Position numbers and translations under genes: made by a program. The notes beneath the pieces were generated by a model. That model saw nothing but the letters and a program-made list of their open reading frames with translations, was not told the DNA's origin and did not search any database. From positions 1 to 23,054 of the forward strand of contig JAQICQ010000104.1 of NCBI GenBank assembly GCA_027858455.1: 23,054 nucleotides of DNA, given 5' to 3'. The DNA is from Elusimicrobiota bacterium (GTDB lineage Bacteria > CG03 > SLGR01 > JAGXOG01). Positions 9,211-15,478 of the stretch are shown here, piece by piece. Every line of letters begins with the position of its first letter. Position 1 is the first letter of the stretch.

Positions 9211-10682
9211 TGGATATGCCCGGTAACATTATAAAGATAGCGGATTATAAATACTTAATCCAAAAATCTTCCGGGATGAATGTTCCCGGGCTTATATTTG
9301 CCGATGATACGCTTATCAGGAAGGTTATAGAAGACAAAGCTTACGAGCAAGTTGCCAATGTGGCAACATTAAGAGGCATTCAGGATTATTCCATGGCCAT
9401 GCCGGATATTCATTACGGCTATGGTTTTCCAATCGGCGGAGTGGCGGCTTTTGATATCAAAGAAGGAATTATTTCACCCGGGGGTATTGGATACGATATA
9501 AACTGCGGCGTGAGAATGATAAAGACCGGTATAGACGCATCAGACCTAGGCAGGGAAAAGATTAAAGAACTTTGTCGGAAATTTTATAATAATATCCCGG
9601 CAGGAGTCGGCCGGTCGGGCAGTTTGCCGGTAAGTGCGGGCGAGCTGAAAGAAGTTTTAAGAAAAGGCGCAAGGTGGGCAATAGAAAGAGGATACGGAGA
9701 TTCCGGTCATCTTCAAGATATTGAAGATGAAGGTTTTATGGAAGGCGCCGACCCCGAAGATCTTTCTGATCGAGCGCTTCAGAGGGGGAAAACCCAACTT
9801 GGAACTCTTGGGGCGGGCAACCATTTTCTGGAAATACAAAAAATTAGTGATATATACGATAAAGAAACCGCGGAAGTTTTTGGCATAAAAAAGGGGATGG
9901 TGACCGTTATGGTTCATACCGGCTCCCGTGGCCTCGGGTATCAGGTTTGCGACGACTACCTCAAGATTATGCAGAAGGCAATTAAAAAATACAATATAGA
10001 AATAAAAGACAGGCAGCTTGCCTGCGCGCCGTTTAAATCTCCCGAAGGACAGCGGTATTTCAGAGCAATGAAATGCGCGGCTAATTATGCCTGGGCCAAC
10101 CGGCAGGTAATAACCGGGAAGATAATAGAAATTCTCAGGGAAGTTTTCTCCTCAGATATTAAGACAGGGCTTGTATATGATGTTTGCCATAATGTGGGTA
10201 AAGTTGAAGAACATAACGGCAAAAAACTTATAGTTCACAGGAAAGGGGCGACGAGATCTTTCGGTCCTTCAAGGCCGGAGCTTTCGGGAAAAGATTCTTC
10301 GGGAAAAGGTTCTCCGAGAAAAGATTCTTCTGGAAAATATTCAAAGACCGGCCAGCCGGTTATAGTTCCGGGCACCATGGGTACCTCCTCGTATGTAATG
10401 AAAGGGACAGATAATGCTTTAGAGGAAAGTTTTGGCTCAACCTGTCACGGAGCGGGAAGAGTAATGTCCAGAAGAAAAGCTAAAAGCTTGGTTGACGGCC
10501 GGGAACTTGTAAAAAGACTTGACTCAAAAGGTATAATATTAATGGCCAGGAGCCTTAAGACCGCAGCTGAAGAAGCCCCCGAGGCTTACAAGGATGTATC
10601 CGGGGTGGTTGAAGTTTGTCATAATGCAGGTCTTTCTTCAAAGGTAGCCAGGGCTCGGCCCCTGGGAGTAGTTAAAGGATAA
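9207..10682 (+). CDS. rtcB: RNA-splicing ligase RtcB (3'-phosphate/5'-OH RNA ligase)
   Basis: RtcB joins RNA 2',3'-cyclic phosphate or 3'-phosphate ends to 5'-OH ends using GTP and Mn2+, in tRNA splicing (archaea, metazoa) or RNA repair (bacteria). Motifs in order: DIHYGYGFPIGG, GYDINCGVR with metal ligand C100, GAGNHFLE, HTGSRGLGYQV, DVCHNVGKVEEH, HRKGATRSFGP, PGTMGTSSYV, and CHGAGRVMSRR with H414, the residue guanylylated in characterised enzymes. The C-terminal GVVEVCHNAGLS...RPLGVVKG is complete. The ATG overlaps the archease stop by 4 bp. Odd feature: residues 360-379, between HRKGATRSFGP and GQPVIVPG, are four pentapeptide repeats (SGKDS, SGKGS, PRKDS, SGKYS) encoded by a 15-bp tandem repeat, lengthening a loop in an otherwise normal enzyme (491 residues). 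Confidence 0.97.
   Translation: MMDMPGNIIKIADYKYLIQKSSGMNVPGLIFADDTLIRKVIEDKAYEQVANVATLRGIQDYSMAMPDIHYGYGFPIGGVAAFDIKEGIISPGGIGYDINCGVRMIKTGIDASDLGREKIKELCRKFYNNIPAGVGRSGSLPVSAGELKEVLRKGARWAIERGYGDSGHLQDIEDEGFMEGADPEDLSDRALQRGKTQLGTLGAGNHFLEIQKISDIYDKETAEVFGIKKGMVTVMVHTGSRGLGYQVCDDYLKIMQKAIKKYNIEIKDRQLACAPFKSPEGQRYFRAMKCAANYAWANRQVITGKIIEILREVFSSDIKTGLVYDVCHNVGKVEEHNGKKLIVHRKGATRSFGPSRPELSGKDSSGKGSPRKDSSGKYSKTGQPVIVPGTMGTSSYVMKGTDNALEESFGSTCHGAGRVMSRRKAKSLVDGRELVKRLDSKGIILMARSLKTAAEEAPEAYKDVSGVVEVCHNAGLSSKVARARPLGVVKG
10284..10343 (+). repeat. Four-copy 15-bp tandem repeat inside rtcB
   Basis: Four contiguous 15-bp units at 10284-10298, 10299-10313, 10314-10328 and 10329-10343, close to TCGGGAAAAGATTCT with a few substitutions each. 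The period is a multiple of three, so the frame is kept and a pentapeptide of the form (S/P)(G/R)K(D/G/Y)S is repeated. The first two copies differ by one base and the last is the most diverged. Confidence 0.9.
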
Positions 10683-10690
10683 AAAATTAA

Positions 10691-11959
10691 ATGCTTGATA
10701 TAAATCAAATAAGAGAAAATTCAGGAAACGTTATTGAAATGCTTTCTGTGCGCGGAGAAGATTTTACCTCGGTAATTGAAGAGATAAAAAAGCTTGATTC
10801 TGTGTGGCGGCTTAACTTAAAAGAAGCCGAAAAGCTTAAAGCAGAGAAAAACAGCGTATCGGAACAAATCGGCGAGCTTAAAAGAGAGGGTAAAGACGCA
10901 TCAGGGGTTATAAAAAAAATGCAGGAGGTAGCTTCCCGGATAAAAGAACTTGACGAAAAGGTAAAAAATGTTAAGTCCGAGCTGGATAATAAACAGCGCT
11001 ATATACCTAATATTCCCGCCGAAGGTATCCGCAAAGTTGATCGTATAGTAAGAGAAGAAGGCAAAAAAAAGGATTTCTCGGATTCAGAAACGCCGCCCCT
11101 TCCTCACTGGGATATAGGCGAGATGTTAAAGATTATTGATCTCAAAACTGCAACTAAACTCAGCGGCTCGCGCTTTCCCCTCTTAAAAGGTGAAGGGGCC
11201 GAACTTGAGCGGGCGCTTATAACTTTTATGCTTGATATTCACAGAAAGTATCACGGATATACTGAAATTATGCCCCCTTATCTTGTTAAAGAAGAGATTA
11301 TGACCGGCACCGGGCAGATGCCTAAATTCGGTGAGGATATGTATAATACAAAGAAGGATAATCTTTATCTTATACCGACAGCCGAAGTTCCTCTGACAAA
11401 TATGCACAGAGAGGAAATAATTGGAAAAGAGGATTTACCGAAAAAATATATGGCCTATACCCCCTGTTTCAGGCGTGAGGCCGGGTCCTACGGTAAAGAT
11501 ACCGGCGGTTTAATAAGAAATCATCAGTTTAATAAGGTAGAGCTGGTAAATATCGTCCTTCCGGAAGAATCCGATAATTTTCACCGTCAACTGCTTTCAG
11601 AATCCGAAGAGGTATTAAAAAGATTAGGCCTGACTTATAGAGTGCTCGAGCTCGGGACTTGTGAAATTGGGTTTTCGGCAACAAAAACTTATGACCTGGA
11701 GGTGTGGATGCCGGGAGAAAAAAAATGGAGAGAGGTATCCTCATGTTCAAATTGCCGGGATTTTCAAGCCCGGAGAATGGCATTAAGATACAGAAAAGAA
11801 GATGGAAATACCGAATATCTCCATACTTTAAATTCTTCGGGAGTAGCGGTGGGAAGAATATTTGCCGCGATACTTGAAAACTTTCAAACCGATGAAATAA
11901 ATGTTATAATTCCAAAAGCAATCAGAAAATATATAAAAAGAAAAACATTAATAGCATAA
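10691..11959 (+). CDS. serS: Seryl-tRNA synthetase
   Basis: A class II synthetase that charges tRNA-Ser. The N-terminal MLDINQIREN and a charged coiled-coil arm at about 28-103 recognise the long variable arm of tRNA-Ser. Class II motif 1 lies at about 158-185 (SGSRFPLLKGEGAELERAL). The TAEVPLTNMHREEI serine/ATP site is at 230-243. Motif 2 is at about 254-285 (AYTPCFRREAGSYGKDTGG). Motif 3 is at about 379-398, reading LNSSGVAVGRIFAAILEN, with Ser where Gly is more usual in LNGSG. Length 422 is standard. ATG is 8 bp after rtcB, and a weak AAAGGA lies upstream in the rtcB end. Two tRNA-Ser genes lie just downstream, separated by one small gene. Confidence 0.97.
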   Translation: MLDINQIRENSGNVIEMLSVRGEDFTSVIEEIKKLDSVWRLNLKEAEKLKAEKNSVSEQIGELKREGKDASGVIKKMQEVASRIKELDEKVKNVKSELDNKQRYIPNIPAEGIRKVDRIVREEGKKKDFSDSETPPLPHWDIGEMLKIIDLKTATKLSGSRFPLLKGEGAELERALITFMLDIHRKYHGYTEIMPPYLVKEEIMTGTGQMPKFGEDMYNTKKDNLYLIPTAEVPLTNMHREEIIGKEDLPKKYMAYTPCFRREAGSYGKDTGGLIRNHQFNKVELVNIVLPEESDNFHRQLLSESEEVLKRLGLTYRVLELGTCEIGFSATKTYDLEVWMPGEKKWREVSSCSNCRDFQARRMALRYRKEDGNTEYLHTLNSSGVAVGRIFAAILENFQTDEINVIIPKAIRKYIKRKTLIA

Positions 11960-11986
11960 ATGTAAGCAGAGGGGAAAGGAAGGAGA

Positions 11987-12274
11987 GTGTCAAAGAAAGA
12001 CTGGGAAATTAATAATACGGTTAAACAAGTGCTTACAAAAAATCATATAGATACGCTGCAACTTAAGATTAGTACAGTTAAAGACAGTGTAAATATAAAA
12101 GGAAAACTTAATTTTAAAGGGGGTAAGATTGAGGCTAATGACGAGCTTATAATTATTCAGCATATGAGAAAAACAGAGAGAGAACTTAAAAGAGGCCTTA
12201 AAGAGGTCAAGCATATAAAATGGGATCTTGAAGGCTGGGATGTTAGACATAATCATTGGCGTAAAATGTCATAA
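11987..12274 (+). CDS. Small BON-like protein of unknown function
   Basis: A 95-residue product starting at GTG with a purine-rich ribosome binding region (AAAGGA at 11975-11980, six bases before the start). It has no signal peptide or membrane segment. The pattern, an amphipathic first helix, the strand LQLKISTVKDSVNIKGKLNF, a charged helix, then EVKHIKWDLEGW, resembles a BON-type fold (helix, strand with V-x-I-x-G, helix, strand). It lacks convincing family signatures, so I give no function. It is strongly basic and could plausibly contact nucleic acid. It lies 27 bp after serS and 17 bp before tRNA-Ser(UGA), too close for an independent tRNA promoter outside its coding region. Coding is supported by the ribosome binding site and by tight packing. 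Confidence 0.75.
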   Translation: MSKKDWEINNTVKQVLTKNHIDTLQLKISTVKDSVNIKGKLNFKGGKIEANDELIIIQHMRKTERELKRGLKEVKHIKWDLEGWDVRHNHWRKMS

Positions 12275-12291
12275 AAAAATAAATTTAAAAT

Positions 12292-12382
12292 GGAGGGGTG
12301 GCCGAGCCTGGTTTATGGCGGCGGTTTTGAAAACCGTTGAGGCGAATAACCTCCGAGGGTTCAAATCCTTCCCCCTCCGCCA
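12292..12382 (+). tRNA. tRNA-Ser(UGA)
   Basis: A class II tRNA of 91 nt. Acceptor GGAGGGG (12292-12298) pairs with CCCCTCC (12372-12378), followed by discriminator G12379, as expected for serine, and an encoded CCA. The anticodon stem GCGGT/ACCGT closes loop TTTGAAA with anticodon TGA at 12328-12330. A long variable arm (GAGG...CCTC) and a T-arm with loop TTCAAAT are present. It decodes UCA and, by wobble, other UCN codons. Confidence 0.97.
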
Positions 12383-12418
12383 TTTTTAGTAAATAAGTTA
12401 AGTTCTTTAAATATTTAA

Positions 12419-12510
12419 GGAGAGGTACCCAAGTGGATTAAGGGGGTGGTTTGCTAAACCACTAGCAGGCATAACGCCTGGCCCGGGTTCAAATCCCGGC
12501 CTCTCCGCCA
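12419..12510 (+). tRNA. tRNA-Ser(GCU)
   Basis: A class II tRNA of 92 nt. Acceptor GGAGAGG (12419-12425) pairs perfectly with CCTCTCC (12500-12506), with discriminator G and an encoded CCA. The anticodon stem GTGGT/ACCAC closes loop TTGCTAA with anticodon GCT at 12443-12445, which reads AGU and AGC. A long variable arm (AGGC...GCCT) and T-stem CCGGG/CCCGG are present. Confidence 0.97.
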
Positions 12511-12542
12511 GGTTTTATGATAATGGACGTATTTTTAATAAT

Positions 12543-12618
12543 GGGGATGTAGCTCAGTTGGGAGAGCGCTACGTTCGCAACGTAGAAGTCGGGGGTTCAA
12601 ATCCCCCCATCTCCACCA
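12543..12618 (+). tRNA. tRNA-Ala(CGC)
   Basis: A 76-nt class I tRNA. Acceptor GGGGATG (12543-12549) pairs with CATCTCC (12608-12614) with a single G.U wobble at the third pair, the G3:U70 alanine identity element. Discriminator A and an encoded CCA follow. The anticodon stem CTACG/CGTAG closes loop TTCGCAA with anticodon CGC at 12576-12578, reading GCG. Its 3' portion is duplicated at 12730-12771. Confidence 0.97.
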
Positions 12619-12641
12619 GAAATTATAAAGGGGATTTGAAG
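12600..12641 (+). repeat. 42-bp direct repeat, copy 1 (tRNA-Ala 3' end plus trailer)
   Basis: It spans the end of the T-loop, the 3' strand of the T-stem, the 3' acceptor strand and CCA of tRNA-Ala(CGC), and 23 nt of downstream trailer. It is identical over 42 bp to 12730-12771, with a period of 130 bp. Flanks on both sides diverge at once. Confidence 0.95.
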
Positions 12642-12677
12642 CGAGTGAACGCTCCTAAATGGAGAAATGGACGGAGT

Positions 12678-12704
12678 CCGGCAGAGAACGAGCCGGCTTT
12701 TTTT
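12678..12704 (+). terminator. Probable intrinsic terminator after the tRNA genes
   Basis: Hairpin CCGGC (12678-12682), a 9-nt loop, and GCCGG (12692-12696), followed by one C and seven T (12698-12704). The stem is only 5 bp but G/C-only in an AT-rich background, and it sits 60 nt after tRNA-Ala. It would end the serS/tRNA transcript before dnaX. Confidence 0.6.
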
Positions 12705-12729
12705 CAGGGAGAATTAAGAGAGAAAAAAG

Positions 12730-12771
12730 AATCCCCCCATCTCCACCAGAAATTATAAAGGGGATTTGAAG
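12730..12771 (+). repeat. 42-bp direct repeat, copy 2 (orphan tRNA-Ala 3' end)
   Basis: An exact second copy of 12600-12641, lying between the putative terminator and dnaX. It includes the acceptor 3' strand and CCA but lacks the 5' part of a tRNA, since no matching T-stem 5' strand precedes it. It is therefore a tRNA fragment rather than a gene. It could be a remnant of tandem duplication or of site-specific integration and excision at a tRNA 3' end. Confidence 0.93.
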
Positions 12772-12818
12772 TTAAGAAAAGTGTTGTAAAAAAACTATAG
12801 GAGTTTTTATAATTAATT

Positions 12819-14498
12819 ATGTCATATGTAGTTTTAGCAAGAAAATACCGTCCGCAGAAATTCAGCGAAGTCATAGGCCAGGAACACATAACACGGACAC
12901 TTCAAAATGCCATAAAACTTAATAAAACCGCTCATGCTTACCTTTTCACGGGTCCGCGGGGAATAGGAAAGACCAGCAGCGCCCGGATTTTTGCAAAAGC
13001 AGTAAACTGCAAAGAAAAAGAAGGTGTTGAGCCCTGCAATGAATGCTCGATATGCCGTGAGATAACTTCCGGAGATTCCCTTGATGTAGTAGAGATAGAC
13101 GCAGCGTCCAATACCGGTGTAGATAACATAAGAGAACTCAGGGAGAATGTAAAGTTTGCGCCCAGCACTTCAAAATATAAAATATATATCATAGACGAAG
13201 TACATATGCTTTCCAAATCTGCATTTAATGCTATCTTAAAGACTCTTGAAGAGCCGCCTTCCCATGTTATCTTTATCATGGCCACTACCGAACCGGAAAA
13301 GGTGTTAGATACCGTAGTGTCCAGGTGTCAGACATTTAATTTTAAACTTATATCTAATAAGAAAATTATGGATACCCTCAAGGATATTGCCGAAAAAGAA
13401 AAAATTAAGTATGACAGCGAGGGGTTATGGATGATTGCCCGCGCCGCGGCAGGAAGCATGCGCGACGCCCAGAGCATAATGGATCAGGTGCTTTCCTATT
13501 CGCAGAACAAGATCGATTCCGGATATATAGCTGAAATATTAGGACTGATTCCCCGGGAAGTTATGTTTGAATACTCCTACAGCATAAAAGATAAAGATGT
13601 AAATAAATCTCTCAAGCTAACCGAAAAACTTGTAAACGACGGTTATAATATTACTCGTTTGTTTGATGAGCTTCTCCTTCATTTTAGAAATATCATGTTT
13701 GCCAAGGTATTTAAGGAATCCTCGGAGCTTATGGGGTTTGACCGGGATTACTCTGATAATCTGTCGGAGGCTTCAAAAGATTTTTCAAAAGAACATCTGG
13801 TATGGATGGTGGAGTTTATCGGCAAAAACGCAGGCCGGATAAAATATTCTCAGAATCCCCAGATTGTTCTGGATACAGTGATTTTTAAACTATGCCAGAG
13901 ATTTGTAAGCTATGACGACATATTAAAAATAGCCGGGGAACAAACTTCGGAACAAACTTCTGCTGCTGTTGTCCCGCCTGTGCCCGCAGCTAAAGAAAGT
14001 TCACCTGAAGAAACCGCGCAAAAAAAGACGGCGCCTGAAATTAAATCTGAGCCTAAATCAGAATCGGGACTTAAACCTGCAGCGGAAAATAATAAGGAGA
14101 AAGAACCTGTATTTGAAGACCCCGACGTCACGCCTTTAAAAGAGAAAACAGGGTGGGATAAGGTAAAAGACCTTTTGAAAAATGAAAGACGGTCTCTTTA
14201 TTCTAAACTTGAAGGTTCCCGGGCAACTATAAATGCAGAGGATAAGGAAGTTAACATAATTTACAACCACATTCTCAATATTACCGACAAAGAAGAAGAA
14301 ATGATAAGAGAAAAAATCAAAAAGGTTGCCGGCGGCAACTATAGAGTAGTTATAAAGCAAGAAATTAAAAAAAAAGAAAAAACCACTTTGAAGAAAAAGA
14401 TCGTTAAAAGACGCATCACACCGTCTGAAATTGAAGAAGAAGTGCCGGTGGTTGAATCAATAATAGATGAATTCGGAGGAAAGATAGAGAGGAAATAG
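12819..14498 (+). CDS. dnaX: DNA polymerase III subunits gamma and tau
   Basis: The clamp-loader ATPase. It opens with the classic MSYVVLARKYRP, so the ATG is secure although AGGAG (12799-12803) is 15 nt away. Walker A GPRGIGKT is at 45-52, zinc cysteines C64, C73, C76 and C79, Walker B IIDEVH at 124-129, ATTEPEK sensor at 155-161, and the SRC motif with R169. Domains I-III end near residue 370. A Pro/Glu/Lys/Ala-rich linker runs from about 375 to 440, then a C-terminal domain and an IIDEFGGKIERK tail. Full-length tau is 559 residues. In the linker the heptamer A AAA AAG (14021-14027) is in the -1 slippage phase, and the -1 frame stops after Asp-Gly-Ala, predicting a 406-residue gamma. ybaB follows after 2 bp. 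Confidence 0.97.
   Translation: MSYVVLARKYRPQKFSEVIGQEHITRTLQNAIKLNKTAHAYLFTGPRGIGKTSSARIFAKAVNCKEKEGVEPCNECSICREITSGDSLDVVEIDAASNTGVDNIRELRENVKFAPSTSKYKIYIIDEVHMLSKSAFNAILKTLEEPPSHVIFIMATTEPEKVLDTVVSRCQTFNFKLISNKKIMDTLKDIAEKEKIKYDSEGLWMIARAAAGSMRDAQSIMDQVLSYSQNKIDSGYIAEILGLIPREVMFEYSYSIKDKDVNKSLKLTEKLVNDGYNITRLFDELLLHFRNIMFAKVFKESSELMGFDRDYSDNLSEASKDFSKEHLVWMVEFIGKNAGRIKYSQNPQIVLDTVIFKLCQRFVSYDDILKIAGEQTSEQTSAAVVPPVPAAKESSPEETAQKKTAPEIKSEPKSESGLKPAAENNKEKEPVFEDPDVTPLKEKTGWDKVKDLLKNERRSLYSKLEGSRATINAEDKEVNIIYNHILNITDKEEEMIREKIKKVAGGNYRVVIKQEIKKKEKTTLKKKIVKRRITPSEIEEEVPVVESIIDEFGGKIERK
14021..14038 (+). promoter_or_regulatory. Predicted programmed -1 frameshift site in dnaX
   Basis: The zero-frame codons are CAA AAA AAG, containing A AAA AAG at 14021-14027, the same heptamer and phase as in E. 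coli dnaX. After a -1 slip the next codons are GAC GGC GCC and then TGA at 14036-14038. The site is in the linker just after domain III, where a gamma product should end. A 5-bp hairpin TCTGA/TCAGA (14046-14062) downstream is weak, and no strong Shine-Dalgarno-like stimulator is evident upstream. Confidence 0.6.
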
Positions 14499-14500
14499 AT

Positions 14501-14785
14501 ATGGATATGATGAAATTAATGAAACAGGCCGGTAAACTTAAAAAGGCCCAGAAGAAGATAAATAAACAGACGATAGTAAATAAGTCCAACGGTGCAACGC
14601 TTGTATTAACCGGCGGAGGAAAAGTAAAAAGTTTTCAGATTTCAGAACAGCTTTACGAGCAGGGAAAAGACGCCGTAGAGTCTGCGGCAACCGAAGTTAT
14701 AAAAGGTGTGCTTAAAAAACAACAGGATATTCAGAAAAACATGGCAAAAGAAGCGCTCGGGGGCATGAACCTGCCGGGTATGTAA
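14501..14785 (+). CDS. YbaB/EbfC family nucleoid-associated protein
   Basis: A 94-residue YbaB/EbfC protein. The family forms small dimers that bind DNA and is almost always encoded between dnaX and recR, as here. Visible features are an N-terminal basic helix MDMMKLMKQAGKLKKAQKK, a central strand pair around NGATLVLTGGGKVKSFQIS, and a C-terminal helix ending in a Gly/Met-rich GGMNLPGM tail typical of the family. A Shine-Dalgarno GAGAGG at 14487-14492 is 8 nt before ATG. It is 2 bp from dnaX and 5 bp from recR, so co-transcription is near certain. The precise cellular role is unresolved even in model species. Confidence 0.94.
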   Translation: MDMMKLMKQAGKLKKAQKKINKQTIVNKSNGATLVLTGGGKVKSFQISEQLYEQGKDAVESAATEVIKGVLKKQQDIQKNMAKEALGGMNLPGM

Positions 14786-14790
14786 AATAG

Positions 14791-15390
14791 ATGTATAACC
14801 TTCCGGAGTCTGTAGAAAACCTAATCAATGCTTTGTCCATGCTTCCCGGAATAGGTCCCAAAACCGCTCAGAGGCTGGCGTTTTATATACTTAAATCTCC
14901 GGTAGATGAAGCAAACTTTCTTTCTGACTCTGTTATCTCCGCAAGAGAATCCATACGGCCATGCGTTATCTGCGGTAATTTCACGGATAAAGAAGAATGT
15001 AATATCTGCCGCAGTCAAGAAAGGGACAGGGAGATTATATGCGTAGTTGAAAATCCTCAGGATATACTTGCCATAGAATCATCGGGTGAGTATAACGGAC
15101 TTTTTCATGTCCTTATGGGGGCTCTCTCTCCCCTGGACGGTATTAATCCCGAGGATTTAAGGATTGATGAACTTGTCGGACGGGTTAAAAAAGAAGAGAT
15201 AAAGGAAGTTATAATCGCCACCGACCCCAACGTGGAAGGCGAAGCTACGGCCGCCTACATAAAAGAAATATTAAACAAATATCCCGTAAAGATCACCCAT
15301 CTTGCCTACGGTATACCGATGGGGGGAAACCTTGAATACGCCGACGGCGTTACATTAGGCAAGGCCCTTGAAGGGCGAAGAGAATTTTAG
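14791..15390 (+). CDS. recR: Recombination mediator protein RecR
   Basis: RecR forms a ring-like tetramer and works with RecF/RecO to load RecA onto SSB-coated gaps. The 199-residue product has the helix-hairpin-helix LPGIGPKTAQRLAFYIL at 18-34, a four-cysteine zinc finger (C58, C61, C70, C73), and a TOPRIM domain starting IICVVENPQD with TDPNVEGEATA further on. The C-terminal Walker-like segment GIPMGGNLEYADGVTLGKAL is intact. Length is normal. No strong ribosome binding site precedes ATG, so coupling to ybaB is likely. RecF is encoded in the same window at 2608. A possible promoter for the next operon overlaps its end. Confidence 0.97.
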   Translation: MYNLPESVENLINALSMLPGIGPKTAQRLAFYILKSPVDEANFLSDSVISARESIRPCVICGNFTDKEECNICRSQERDREIICVVENPQDILAIESSGEYNGLFHVLMGALSPLDGINPEDLRIDELVGRVKKEEIKEVIIATDPNVEGEATAAYIKEILNKYPVKITHLAYGIPMGGNLEYADGVTLGKALEGRREF

Positions 15391-15396
15391 TATAGA
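15368..15396 (+). promoter_or_regulatory. Possible sigma70-type promoter for the efflux operon
   Basis: TTGAAG (15368-15373), a 17-nt spacer, and TATAGA (15391-15396) fit 4/6 and 4/6 to the consensus boxes with ideal spacing. It overlaps the last recR codons and would give a leader of about 85 nt before the TolC-like gene. Otherwise the 99-bp gap holds no other gene. Moderate matches like this are frequent in AT-rich DNA. Confidence 0.35.
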
Positions 15397-15478
15397 TTAA
15401 TAAGGTAAGGGTCAAATAAAATTTAAAAGAGAAAAGCAGATAGTTCCAAAAAGCAAGGTAATTATTACAGGATTTTAA

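Noticed and set aside
11065..11078. A8G slippery run in serS as a frameshift site
   Set aside because: A AAA AAG is in frame, but the -1 frame does not stop promptly and no shortened seryl-tRNA synthetase makes sense. Treated as chance in A-rich coding, and used as a caution for the dnaX call.
12661..12748. Possible second, degenerate tRNA ending at copy 2 of the 42-bp repeat
   Set aside because: GGAGA at 12661 can pair with TCTCC of copy 2, and CCA is present, but there is no T-stem 5' strand, no anticodon arm and a T7 terminator run in the middle. It is a fragment, not a gene.
12558..12758. 66-codon open frame across tRNA-Ala and the repeat
   Set aside because: It starts inside the tRNA gene and reads through its T-arm, the terminator hairpin and copy 2 of the repeat. 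The SNPPIST-type peptide is a usual artefact of translating tRNA genes. There is no ribosome site.
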